From Haloglomus litoreum (GTDB lineage Archaea > Halobacteriota > Halobacteria > Halobacteriales > Haloarculaceae): a stretch of DNA of 64,000 nt. Positions within the stretch are counted from its first letter, which is position 1. Every line of letters starts with the position of its first letter. A model generated the notes under the pieces. It saw only the letters and a program-made list of their open reading frames with translations, did not search any database and was not told the DNA's origin. Location of the stretch: the NCBI RefSeq assembly GCF_029338515.1, contig NZ_CP119988.1:2976001-3040000 (forward strand), in the 5' to 3' direction. The position numbers and the translations under genes were made by a program. This document shows, piece by piece, positions 26,036-34,369 of the stretch.

Positions 26036-27097
26036 TCAGACCTCGCGCTCGACCACGAACCGGGTGAAGTCGGCGAGTTGCTCGGCCGGTCCCGGTTCGA
26101 GGTCGGCCTCGTCGAGGTGGTCGCGGGCGTCCGCGGCGAGCGCCTCGGCCTGCTCGCGCGCGTACTCGACGCTGCCGGTCGATTCGATGATCTCGATGGC
26201 CTCGCGGACCTCGGCGTCGGTGTTCTCGTCGCTCCAGAGGATGTCGACGAGCCGCTCGGCGTCGTCGCGGTCGGCGTTGGTGACCGCGTGGATGACGGGC
26301 AGGGTCTTCTTGCCCTCGCGGATGTCGTTGCCGACACCCTTGCCGAAGTCGCCGCCGGCCTCCATCGCGTGCTCGATGTCGAGGATGTCGTCGGCGATCT
26401 GGAAGGCGACGCTCATCGACTCGGCGAAGCGGGCGACGTGGAGTTCGTCGTCCTCGTTGTCCGTGATGATGGCGGCCAGCCGTGCGACGATGCGGCCCAG
26501 CGCGCCCGTCTTGCACGCGGACATCTCCAGGTACTCCGCCTCCGTGAGGTCGACCTCGCGGGCGTTGTGCCACCGGATGTCCATCCCCTGGCCGAGATGG
26601 GTCCGGTTGAGCTCGTGCATCAGCATCTCGTAGGCCGCGAGCCGGGTCTCCGCGTCGAGCTCCGCGGGGTTCCGGGTGAGTACCTTCAGCGGGAGGAAGT
26701 ACATCGCGTTGCCGGCGTTCAGGGCGATATCGACGCCGAACTCGTGGTGGAGGGCGGGCTCGCCACGGCGCATCGTCGCGCCGTCCTCGACGTCGTCGAC
26801 GATGATGGTCCCGTTGTGGAGGATCTCCGGGATACAGGCGTACTGGAGGTAATCGTGGGGGTCCTCGCCGAACCCCTCGACGAGGACCAGCAGCAGGACC
26901 GCGCGCCACCGCTTGCCGCCGCGGTCGAGGAGGTTCCAGATGGGGTCGGCCAGTGCCGTCTGGATGGCCTCGGGGTCGTACTGGTAGGCGGCAGGGCCGA
27001 AGAAGTCGGTGAGGTAGTCCGCGTCGACCTCGCGGGGGAGCAGCTCCTCGATGGTCTCGTCGACGACCGGCCGCCACTCCGCGAGTACCTCGCGCAT
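26036..27097 (-). CDS. polyprenyl (geranylgeranyl-type) diphosphate synthase
   Basis: 353 residues from ATG 27097. The first Asp-rich motif is IIVDDVEDGATMRRG (DDxxxD-like) and the second is QIADDILDIEH. The chain-length and diphosphate residues GGKRWR and GGDFGKGVGNDIREGKKTLP are present. It condenses isopentenyl diphosphate onto allylic primers, probably to C20 for archaeal lipids or quinone tails. I cannot set chain length from sequence alone. A CGTTTAG box ~27 nt upstream supports the start. Convergent with the bc operon. Confidence 0.9.
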   Translation of the reverse strand: MREVLAEWRPVVDETIEELLPREVDADYLTDFFGPAAYQYDPEAIQTALADPIWNLLDRGGKRWRAVLLLVLVEGFGEDPHDYLQYACIPEILHNGTIIVDDVEDGATMRRGEPALHHEFGVDIALNAGNAMYFLPLKVLTRNPAELDAETRLAAYEMLMHELNRTHLGQGMDIRWHNAREVDLTEAEYLEMSACKTGALGRIVARLAAIITDNEDDELHVARFAESMSVAFQIADDILDIEHAMEAGGDFGKGVGNDIREGKKTLPVIHAVTNADRDDAERLVDILWSDENTDAEVREAIEIIESTGSVEYAREQAEALAADARDHLDEADLEPGPAEQLADFTRFVVEREV

Positions 27098-27191
27098 GGG
27101 CAATCGGAATCCGGGACCGGACTAAACGCTTGCGCGTCGCTCCGGCGTCCATCGGGCCACGGTGACCATCGGCGGCCGGAGGGGGTCGCAG

Positions 27192-28493
27192 TCAGTACGG
27201 CCAGTCGCCGGTCACCTGCAGGCCCTCCGCGTAGTCCTCGGCGTCGAGTTGTGCGGCGATGGCCTCGGGCTCGCGGTGTGCGACCGTCGTCCCCTCGTCC
27301 GCGAGGTGGACGACCAGTTCGGTGATGAGGACGGCCTGCTCGCGGAGGGTCCGTGGCTCCAGTTTGTCCAGCGTGTCGGCCCGGGTGTGCCCCCAGCCCC
27401 GGTCCGCGGAGCCGGTCTCGCTCGTCAGGTGGTAGCCGGGGACGCCCCACTTGACGTACTGCCAGTGGTCGCTGTGCGGGCCCAGGCGGGGCGTCGTCGC
27501 GATGGGGTGGTCGAACCGGTCGGCGACCACCCCGACCGCGTCCCGGAGTCCGTCGAACCCGTGCGTGTAGGCCTTCAGCGTCCGCGCGACGCCGACGCCG
27601 TCGTTGTTGACGACCGCCACCACGTCGTCGTGGGCGCGCTCCTCGGCGTCGTACCCCGAGCCGAGCAGCCCCACCTCCTCGGCACCGAAACAGACCACGT
27701 GGACCCGGGTGTCGAGTTCGGCCTCGCGCGCGGCCAGCGTCCGGGCGAGTTCGACGACCATCGCCGTGCCGGCGCCGTTGTCGCCCGCGCCCTCGGCGAT
27801 GTCGTGGGCGTCGACGTGGCTCGTCAGGAGGACCGCCTCGTCGGTATCGGGCCCGAGGTCGGCGTGGACGTTCTGGCTCGTCGCCGGGGGCGTCTCGCAG
27901 TCGACCCGGACCGTCACGGGCTCGCCCGCATCCCGACGTGCGAGGCGGGCGCCAACCTCCTTCGAGACGCCGACAGCGGGGATGTCGCCGATGGGTGCGC
28001 CGGGCGTCCCGACGCTGCCGGTCGGCGCGAGGCAGCCCTCGACGTGGTTGCGGAAGACGAACGCCGCCGCGCCGCCCTCGACCGCACGGTAGTACTTCTC
28101 GCGCCGGTGGAGGAAGCGGTCGTACCACCCGGGCACGTTCGAGGCCGCCATGACGACCGCCCCCTCCAGGTCGCGGTCGAAGTCCCCGGGGAGGCCGTGG
28201 CCCACGTCGACCAGTTCGCCGCTCACCTCGCCCGCTGGCGAGCGCGGGAGGGCGATGCACTCCTCGGAGCCCGCGGCGGCCTCCACCGAGGACGAGCCGC
28301 GGACCCACCCCTGGATGTCGAACTCGTCGAGATGGGCGTCGCGCGCGCCGACCGCCGCCAGCGCGTCACGGGTCGCCTCGGCCGCCTCGCGCTCGCCCTC
28401 GCTCCCGGCCATCCGGTTCCCGATGTCGACCAGCCGCTCCAGGTGGTCCCAGCCGACATCGCTCGTGAACGTCTCGCCGATCCAGTCTGCCAT
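27192..28493 (-). CDS. M28 family zinc aminopeptidase
   Basis: 433 residues. The di-zinc site of M28 is visible: TSHVDAHD (His), GAGDNGAGTAMVVELAR (bridging Asp), CFGAEEVGLLGS (Glu base and Glu ligand), NNDGVGVA (Asp) and, near the end, WGHTRADTLDKL (His). A PA-like inserted domain is at about residues 90-185. No signal peptide is seen, so it is probably cytoplasmic. It removes N-terminal amino acids from peptides. A CTTTTTG box 27 nt upstream supports ATG 28493. Confidence 0.88.
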   Translation of the reverse strand: MADWIGETFTSDVGWDHLERLVDIGNRMAGSEGEREAAEATRDALAAVGARDAHLDEFDIQGWVRGSSSVEAAAGSEECIALPRSPAGEVSGELVDVGHGLPGDFDRDLEGAVVMAASNVPGWYDRFLHRREKYYRAVEGGAAAFVFRNHVEGCLAPTGSVGTPGAPIGDIPAVGVSKEVGARLARRDAGEPVTVRVDCETPPATSQNVHADLGPDTDEAVLLTSHVDAHDIAEGAGDNGAGTAMVVELARTLAAREAELDTRVHVVCFGAEEVGLLGSGYDAEERAHDDVVAVVNNDGVGVARTLKAYTHGFDGLRDAVGVVADRFDHPIATTPRLGPHSDHWQYVKWGVPGYHLTSETGSADRGWGHTRADTLDKLEPRTLREQAVLITELVVHLADEGTTVAHREPEAIAAQLDAEDYAEGLQVTGDWPY

Positions 28494-28658
28494 GGCACCG
28501 TCGGGGGGCGGCGAGGTCAAAAAGGGCGGCGCCCCGCGTCGAGCAGGGCGGGCGGGAACCCGACCGGAGCCCCCAGGGGCGGAGGTGAGTCGTTTTGCCC
28601 CCGGAGAAGTGGGCGCCGATTGGAAAGTTTGAAACGCGCATACGACCGAACGTGGGGT

Positions 28659-29102
28659 ATGGCCGAGCCACTCGTCAACCTCTTCGGGCCCGTGGATACG
28701 TTCCTGGGGCCGTACATCGAGTACGTCCTGCTGGCGCTGCTGGTGGTCAACATCGGTGCCCGGGCGCTCGAGTACGAGCGCATCAAGAGCCAGGTCGCCG
28801 ACGGCGGCGCCGACGCGGTCAGCCGGCATCCGCTCCGCGTCGGGACGAACTTCCTGCTGCTGGCGGGGTCGTTCTACTACCTGACCGTCCACCACCACGG
28901 CGGGATGGTGTTCTCGATCCTCGTGCTCGGACTGTTCCTGACGGACCTGTTCGAGTTCGAGTCCCGGAAGGTGGAGGCCCGCCGGGAGATCGACATCGAG
29001 CGCCCGAAGGGCGCCATCGCCGCCTCGCTGCTCGCGCTCATGTACATCGGCTACCAGACGGTGTTCTTCATCATCGAACCCGTCTGGTCCTCGGTCGTCT
29101 GA
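28659..29102 (+). CDS. four-helix membrane protein of unknown function
   Basis: 147 residues. Hydrophobic segments: YVLLALLVVNIGARAL, VGTNFLLLAGSFYYLTVH, MVFSILVLGLFLTDLFEF and GAIAASLLALMYIGYQTVFF. There is a His-His-His run after helix 2 (TVHHHGGMV), and a polar stretch EARREIDIERPKG. It is divergent from the M28 peptidase. Function unknown; the pattern is typical of a conserved haloarchaeal family. Confidence 0.7.
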   Translation: MAEPLVNLFGPVDTFLGPYIEYVLLALLVVNIGARALEYERIKSQVADGGADAVSRHPLRVGTNFLLLAGSFYYLTVHHHGGMVFSILVLGLFLTDLFEFESRKVEARREIDIERPKGAIAASLLALMYIGYQTVFFIIEPVWSSVV

Positions 29103-29252
29103 GCGCGCCCGGACGACAGCCGACCGCGGTTCTCCGATACGCTTCTTCTGGTGCCCGACCACCACGCCCATCCTGCAGTCACCCGGCCAGCGGCGGCGCT
29201 TCCGGGGCGTCTTTCCGGGGGCTTATGTCGTCGCCCGCCGACGGTTCCGGAC

Positions 29253-30032
29253 ATGAGCGACGAGGGGGTCCTCCGGCGGCTCGGCGTGGTCGGCGACGGG
29301 GAGGTCGCCCGGGCCGTGCTGGGGGCCGCCGAGCGGGCCGGACTCGACACCGTCGAGGGAGGGGCCCGTGCGATGGCCGAGGAGCGCAGCGTCGACGCCA
29401 TCGTGACGGTCGGGGAGTCGGCGCTGACCGCGCTGGCACGGCACGGCGTCTCGGCCGCCATCCTGCCCGTGGGGGCAGTGTCGGGCGTGGGGGCGGTTCC
29501 GTCGCCGGCAGCCGAGCGGGGCGTCGGCTCGCTCGTCGCGGGCGAGTTCGAGGTGTCCGAGCATCCCGTGCTGGCCACGAGCGGGCCGCTGGACGATGTG
29601 CGCGCGCTGTTCGACCTCACGCTGGTCACCGAGGAGGCCGCACGTATCTCCGAGTACACGGTACGCTCGGGGACGACGACCGTCCGGCAGTTCCGCGCCG
29701 ACGGCGTCGTGGTCGCGACGCCGGCAGGGAGTTCGGACTACGCGCGGGCCGCGGGCGGGCCGGTGGTGGGCGCCGGGACCGGCGTGGTGAGCGTCGTCCC
29801 GATATCCCCGTTCGCGACGGACACGGACCACTGGGTGCTGGCCGACGACTCGGTCGTGCTCCGCGTCGACCGCGACGAGGCACCGGTCGAGCTGCTGGCC
29901 GACGGCCGCTCGGCCGGCCGCGTGGCCCCGGGCGAGGACGTCCGGCTCCGACCGACGGACAGCGTCCGCCTGCTGCAGGTCCCGGAGGGCCGCTCCCCGT
30001 TCGACGAGCGGGGGGTCCCGGCCGACCGATAG
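29253..30032 (+). CDS. NAD kinase-like protein lacking the GGDGT motif
   Basis: 259 residues. The fold is that of NAD kinase: the second motif is well kept (DGVVVATPAGSSDYARAAGGPVV), as are GTGVVSVVPISPF and the C-terminal strands. But the nucleotide/catalytic motif GGDGT is replaced by VGESA (VTVGESALTALARHG), so the catalytic Asp is a Glu and the Gly pair is lost. A true kinase is therefore uncertain; it may be a paralogue with a different or no catalysis. A GCTTATG box ~30 nt upstream fits ATG 29253. Confidence 0.72.
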   Translation: MSDEGVLRRLGVVGDGEVARAVLGAAERAGLDTVEGGARAMAEERSVDAIVTVGESALTALARHGVSAAILPVGAVSGVGAVPSPAAERGVGSLVAGEFEVSEHPVLATSGPLDDVRALFDLTLVTEEAARISEYTVRSGTTTVRQFRADGVVVATPAGSSDYARAAGGPVVGAGTGVVSVVPISPFATDTDHWVLADDSVVLRVDRDEAPVELLADGRSAGRVAPGEDVRLRPTDSVRLLQVPEGRSPFDERGVPADR

Positions 30033-30134
30033 GACGACGGCCCCGTGCCGGGGACCGCGGCCACGGCCCCACGACGGCGCCCCCGGCCCGGCGGAACGGG
30101 GGTGCGGTCGGCGAGTGCACGGCGGCCTCGAACC

Positions 30135-30143
30135 GATATATTC
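30135..30143 (+). promoter_or_regulatory. TATA box for the second halocyanin
   Basis: GATATATTC centred ~32 nt before ATG 30171, standing out in a GC-rich background. The same spacing is seen for the paralogous halocyanin in the bc locus. Confidence 0.55.
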
Positions 30144-30170
30144 AGGGGCGGGTAGTAGCTAGGCACAGGC

Positions 30171-30737
30171 ATGACAGGACACGACTCGTCCGCCGGGGAG
30201 GTCAGCCGTCGCGGCTTCCTCCGCGCGGCGACCGGCGGCGCGGCGGCCGCGGGCACGGTCGCTGCCACGAGCGGGAGCGCCGCGGCCCAGGCCGCCACCG
30301 TCACCGTCGGTCCCGGCGGTGACCTCGTCTTCGAACCCGCGACCGTCTACGTCGCCCCCGGCGAGACGGTGACGTGGGAGTGGGACTCGAACAACCACAA
30401 CATCGTCGTCAACTCCCAGCCCGAGGACGCCAACTGGGAGGGGACCGAGGGGCCCGAGACGCAGACGTACGACGAGGGCCACACCTACGAGTACACGTTC
30501 GAGACGACGGGGGAGTACGAGTACGTCTGCTTCCCGCACGCGCCAGGGATGGCCGGCAAGGTCGTCGTCAACGAGGACGGCGCCTCCCCGACGCCGGAGC
30601 CGGTCAGCGGTCCGCCGGAGATCCCGGACTCGGCGAAGACGCTCGGCATCGCCACCGTCTTCGGGATGCTGTCGACGCTCGGATTGGCTTACTTTTTCAT
30701 GAAATATGGAGGAGATTACGAAACTCCCGACGAATAG
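30171..30737 (+). CDS. Tat-exported, C-terminally anchored halocyanin
   Basis: 188 residues. Tat signal SRRGFLRAATGGAAAAG, then a plastocyanin domain with copper ligands in NNHNIVV (His) and VCFPHAPGMAG (Cys, His, Met). A Pro/Glu linker leads to a final helix, LGIATVFGMLSTLGLAYFF. It is ~60% like the bc-locus halocyanin by eye. Base use turns sharply A/T-rich over its last ~55 bp (from about 30684), just where the low-GC recombinase gene begins. The C-terminus MKYGGDYETPDE may therefore have been supplied by an insertion. Confidence 0.88.
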   Translation: MTGHDSSAGEVSRRGFLRAATGGAAAAGTVAATSGSAAAQAATVTVGPGGDLVFEPATVYVAPGETVTWEWDSNNHNIVVNSQPEDANWEGTEGPETQTYDEGHTYEYTFETTGEYEYVCFPHAPGMAGKVVVNEDGASPTPEPVSGPPEIPDSAKTLGIATVFGMLSTLGLAYFFMKYGGDYETPDE

Positions 30738-30740
30738 ATA

Positions 30741-32030
30741 TCAGTTATCGAGATATTCTCGGATATAATCCTCGTTATTATCGATAATACGGTCGAGGAT
30801 TGTACTATCGAGCTGAGGTGGTTGTGCGGCCTCTTGACGAGAGCTACATCTCCCATCATTCCGGTCTGATACGCCAGCAGTCCGGCTGAGTCGAAGAATC
30901 GTCGAGCAGGAGGGGCACTCGACAGGGTCGGAAGAGTTCGATAGATCTTCGCCACACGATCTACAGGTGCTCAGTCGGGGACGTCCCACTTCGAGCGAGT
31001 TCTCCCCAGTTAGCTCATACTGTGATAGTACCGACCGGAGATGCTCGTCGTCCGAGACGTGGCTGTATCGCTGGAATCTCGTCGAATCGGGTTTCCAGCC
31101 GACCATGAAGCAGATTTGCTGAGTCCCAAGACCATCTCGAACCATCTGGGTGATAGCAGTATGTCGGAATCGATGTGGGTGGACCTTCTCGGGGTCCACG
31201 TCAGCCTCACGTGCAAGTTCTCGGAGAGCCCTGTGGGCCGCTCGAGGAGAAAGGACTGTTCCTGCATCGACGCCGACGCTTTCCCCCTCTCGAATGCAGA
31301 AGAACGGAGCAGAATCATCCTCCGCACACGGGTGCTTGCGTTTCCAGGCTCTGAAGAAAGGGGTGGCCCACATCAAGGGGCGCACACCGGACGCACCTTT
31401 CAGTCCAACCGCTTCGTCGTTCAACCTCATGAGCCCAATCGAGCTTGATAGGTCGATGTCACGGACACGGAGCGAACAGATCGCACTAATTCGCTGACCA
31501 GTAGCAAGTAGACCAGCGGCCAGAGCCGTATCCCTGGGACGGTTCTCGACAGAAACCAACCCGGTCGACTCCTCGCGAGTGAGCAGGTCATCGCCCGTGA
31601 TTGCGGTCTGGACGGGCTGTCCGATTTCGATTTCACTTGCCCAGTCCCGTCCCAACCAGTCGAAGTACCCCCGAAGATACGTTCTGTAATTTCGAACGGT
31701 CCCAGAAGCGTATCCATCTTCAGGGGCCTCGGGGTGGGCACCAGACTCCAGGTCGTCCACGAACTGCCTCACCTCCTCGAGACCACAGAGTTCACGGAGT
31801 GGAACCTCGGAACGCTCAGCGAGCAATCTGAGATTGTAGACCTTGTTGAAGATAGTCTGCAGGCCGTTATCCGTCTCCGTTCGCAGATACTCGAAGTACC
31901 TGCACATCTGCTGCCGTTCATCCGAGGTGAGTGATTCTGATTGTTCGAGGAGTCGGAGCTGATTCTGCAGGCGTTCCTCCAGATTGGAGGGGTCATCGAC
32001 GGAGTTCACACTGAACCGCTCTCCTTCCAT
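30741..32030 (-). CDS. tyrosine site-specific recombinase with C-terminal zinc ribbon
   Basis: 429 residues. The N-terminal SAM-like DNA-binding domain is ~50-150 (YLRTETDNGLQTI, TVRNYRTYLRGYFDWLGRDW). The catalytic domain shows the first Arg in LLATGQRISAIC, HPHRFRH (H-x-x-R) and the nucleophile Tyr in TRFQRYSHVS. A zinc ribbon follows (CRSCGEDL...CPSC) and then a Ser/Asp-rich tail. Such proteins integrate or resolve mobile DNA. The gene is much less GC-rich than its neighbours and uses A/T-ending codons, a sign of transfer. It sits alone, its stop 3 bp from the convergent halocyanin stop. Confidence 0.85.
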   Translation of the reverse strand: MEGERFSVNSVDDPSNLEERLQNQLRLLEQSESLTSDERQQMCRYFEYLRTETDNGLQTIFNKVYNLRLLAERSEVPLRELCGLEEVRQFVDDLESGAHPEAPEDGYASGTVRNYRTYLRGYFDWLGRDWASEIEIGQPVQTAITGDDLLTREESTGLVSVENRPRDTALAAGLLATGQRISAICSLRVRDIDLSSSIGLMRLNDEAVGLKGASGVRPLMWATPFFRAWKRKHPCAEDDSAPFFCIREGESVGVDAGTVLSPRAAHRALRELAREADVDPEKVHPHRFRHTAITQMVRDGLGTQQICFMVGWKPDSTRFQRYSHVSDDEHLRSVLSQYELTGENSLEVGRPRLSTCRSCGEDLSNSSDPVECPSCSTILRLSRTAGVSDRNDGRCSSRQEAAQPPQLDSTILDRIIDNNEDYIREYLDN

Positions 32031-32087
32031 ATCGGTTATAAAATCTAGCCGTCTCGCAGGATTGGGTCAGGAAGGATTAAATCGGAT

Positions 32088-32393
32088 TCAGAGCGCGTCG
32101 TCCGGCTCGTGGCGGTCCGCCATCCGCCCGGCCTCGGCCGCGTACTGTTCGACGAGTTCTGGGTCGCCCACGTCACCGAGGTTCCCCGGTTCGACCTCGA
32201 CAGCGGCCGTCGTCTCCCGGTGGTCGCCGGTGAACGACGTGAGTGCCCGCTCCTTCCGGTAGTACCGCGTGCCGTCGGGCGTCGCGTAGGTCAGGATGAT
32301 GAGGTTCTGCTCGTCGTCGGAGTAGGTCCGCTCGACGAGCCACACGCGCACCGTCTCGGTCGCCGACGCGGCATCTGTTTCACTCTGATTCAT
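32088..32393 (-). CDS. small acidic hypothetical protein
   Basis: 101 residues. One compact alpha/beta domain: VRVWLVERTYSDDEQNLIIL, then YATPDGTRYYRKERALTSF, then an acidic C-terminal half (VGDPELVEQYAAEAGRMADR). It has no signal or membrane helix. High Asp/Glu and GC-rich codons match the host, in contrast to the recombinase beside it. I recognise no family. ATG 32393 opens just before the conserved-looking region. Confidence 0.55.
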   Translation of the reverse strand: MNQSETDAASATETVRVWLVERTYSDDEQNLIILTYATPDGTRYYRKERALTSFTGDHRETTAAVEVEPGNLGDVGDPELVEQYAAEAGRMADRHEPDDAL

Positions 32394-32481
32394 ACCGCAA
32401 ACTAGTCGGTAGAGCACCATCACGCTTCCGCCGGTTCCCAGCTCGTGAGGTCGGCCGGAAAACCAGCGGCTCGGAACCGTC

Positions 32482-33015
32482 TCAGACCGAGTCCGGCGAG
32501 GTGTGGATCTCCAGGTCCACGTCCCGGGATTCGCCCTCGAGGTCGGCGACGATGCGCCGGACGATGCGCTCGGCCTCCTCCTGGATGAGCGGTTTCACCC
32601 GCTCGATCACCCAGCCGATGGAGACGAAGCGCGGGAGGTCGACGGCGTCCTCGTCGGCCGAATCGGGGAAGAACTGGATCTGCAGGCGGACCCGGGTGGC
32701 GTGCTCGCGGTCCGGCGGCACCGCCTCGTCGGGTAGCGCCTCGACCACCCATCGCCCGCGCGCGTCGATGTCCTTGACGACCGTCCAGTCCAGCCGGTCG
32801 GGCGGCTCGACCGCGACCACCCGTGACCGTGCGGTGTAGGTCAGCTTCCACCACGCGAAGTGGAGGTCGTACTCCGTGCCGGGGCCGCCGTCACCGTGCT
32901 GGTCCACGCGGTCGAGGTACTCCGAGTAGCGCGCGTAGCCCGGGAAGTCCACGAGGAAGGCGTGGGCCTCCTCGGGGGTGATGTAGACGACGGTACTGAC
33001 CTCGACGGTGTCCAC
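32482..33015 (-). CDS. SRPBCC/COQ10-type ligand-binding protein
   Basis: 177 residues from a GTG at 33015, placed 28 nt after a CCTTAC box. The fold is that of START/polyketide-cyclase proteins: VSTVVYITPEEAHAFLVDFP, then ARYSEYLDRVDQ, the strand YDLHFAWWKLTYTARSRV, and a long C-terminal helix (IERVKPLIQEEAERIVRRIV). This matches the coenzyme-Q-binding COQ10-like subset, which carry lipids such as quinones. A ligand cannot be read. The upstream open frame is a shadow. Confidence 0.78.
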   Translation of the reverse strand: MDTVEVSTVVYITPEEAHAFLVDFPGYARYSEYLDRVDQHGDGGPGTEYDLHFAWWKLTYTARSRVVAVEPPDRLDWTVVKDIDARGRWVVEALPDEAVPPDREHATRVRLQIQFFPDSADEDAVDLPRFVSIGWVIERVKPLIQEEAERIVRRIVADLEGESRDVDLEIHTSPDSV

Positions 33016-33097
33016 GCCCGGGAATCGGGCCCACAGGCCGTAAGGGTTCCGCGCCGAAACCGGCAGGTTCCTGACGGGCGGTGGTCGACTGACAGGT

Positions 33098-33889
33098 ATG
33101 TCCGACGAAGACGACGCGAGTTCCGACGGCACGGGTCCGGACGTGGTCGTGGTCGGTGGCGGCGTCGCCGGTCTGACGGCGGCCGTCTTCACGGCCCGGG
33201 CTGGACTGGAGACGCTCGTGGTCGACGACGGAGAGTCCATCCTCCGGCGCAACGCCCATCTGGAGAACGTCCCCGGCTTCCCGGCCGGCGTGAACGCGCG
33301 GCTGTTCCTGGACCTGCTGGCGGAGCAGGCCGGGAAGAGCGGTGCGGCGTTCCACGAGGGTCGCGTGACGGGACTCGACCCCGACGACGAGGCCCACGCC
33401 GTCCGCGTGGAGGGCAGCGACGGTGAGCAGGTGCTGACGGCCCCGTTCGTCGTGGCCGCGTCCTGGAGCGACGCCTCCTATCTCGAGGGGACCGGTGTCG
33501 CGCTGCTGGAGCGGGGCTCGAAGACCTACGCCGACACGGACGACGACTGCGGCCGGACCGCCGTCGACGGGCTGTACGCGGCCGGGCGGCTGGCGACGAA
33601 GGCCCACCAGACCGCCGTCTGCGCGGGTCACGGCGCGGAGGTCGGTCTCGCGGTCATCGAGGACAGCGACACGGCGTTCTACCACGACTGGGTCGCCCCC
33701 GAGGGCTACTTCACCGACCGCGACCGTGAGGTGCCGCCGGGCTGTGAGGAGATCGACGAGGAGGAGTGGAACGCACGGGCCGCGGCCGCCCGCGAGCGGA
33801 TGCGCGAAGCGTTCGCCGACCCGCACCCGGACGACCCGACGATGCACCCCAGCGTCGTGGCGAAGCGAGCGCGGGAGGAGGACGGATAG
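33098..33889 (+). CDS. short thioredoxin-reductase-like FAD protein
   Basis: 263 residues. The N-terminal FAD motif is VVVGGGVAGLTAAVFTARAG, and the C-terminal FAD-contact segment is DGLYAAGRLATKAHQTAVCAG. Between them the NADPH-binding domain and the CxxC active site of TrxR are absent, which explains the short length (normal ~310-340). A final ~70 residues are acidic and helical (EEWNARAAAARERMREAF). It may be an FAD-only oxidoreductase that takes electrons from a partner. Divergent from the SRPBCC gene. Confidence 0.72.
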   Translation: MSDEDDASSDGTGPDVVVVGGGVAGLTAAVFTARAGLETLVVDDGESILRRNAHLENVPGFPAGVNARLFLDLLAEQAGKSGAAFHEGRVTGLDPDDEAHAVRVEGSDGEQVLTAPFVVAASWSDASYLEGTGVALLERGSKTYADTDDDCGRTAVDGLYAAGRLATKAHQTAVCAGHGAEVGLAVIEDSDTAFYHDWVAPEGYFTDRDREVPPGCEEIDEEEWNARAAAARERMREAFADPHPDDPTMHPSVVAKRAREEDG

Positions 33890-33973
33890 TTCGTTTGGAT
33901 CGTAGATATTACTATAGACCGACTGGCGTTACTTCATAATCAGGAATTGACGAGTTATGAACAGACTACCCAG

Positions 33974-34198
33974 TCAGTAGCCAGTCAGTCCGCGCGTGAA
34001 CGCGGCGTAGCCGACGATCAGGAAGGCGAGGCCGATGGTGACCCCGAGAGCCGTCATCAGGTCCCCACCGGTACCACAGGCCCCCGTGGTGAGCGAGCCG
34101 ACCAGGCAGCCCCGTTCGCCGAGGACGGGTGACGCCGCCACGAGGACCAGTCCGAGGAGGGCGAGCGCCGGGCCCGTGACCACGTTCGCTTGGCGCAT
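33974..34198 (-). CDS. small two-helix membrane protein
   Basis: 74 residues from ATG 34198. Helix 1 is about residues 8-25 (GPALALLGLVLVAASPVL) and helix 2 about 48-66 (ALGVTIGLAFLIVGYAAF). The loop between carries a Cys pair (RGCLVGSLTTGACG) that could form a disulphide on the outside. The longer open frame upstream is antisense to coaBC. No family recognised. Divergent from coaBC with 171 bp between. Confidence 0.5.
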   Translation of the reverse strand: MRQANVVTGPALALLGLVLVAASPVLGERGCLVGSLTTGACGTGGDLMTALGVTIGLAFLIVGYAAFTRGLTGY

Positions 34199-34369
34199 AC
34201 GCGGAACGGGTGGGCAGACCCTGTTATAGCTTTCGCCGGGTGGAGTGGCGTTCGAACCGGGGAGCATGGCTGATCGGCGACCGTGGGGCGGGTTGCGAAG
34301 CAGGTCCCCCGACGCGCACGGAGCGCCCGGTGCGGGGGACTCAATACCCCGTCGGGCCAACGGCGGGCT

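Noticed and set aside
32036-32046. TTTATAAC as TATA box of the tyrosine recombinase
   Set aside because: It is only ~11 nt before the ATG at 32030, too near for a TATA box; its promoter remains unset.
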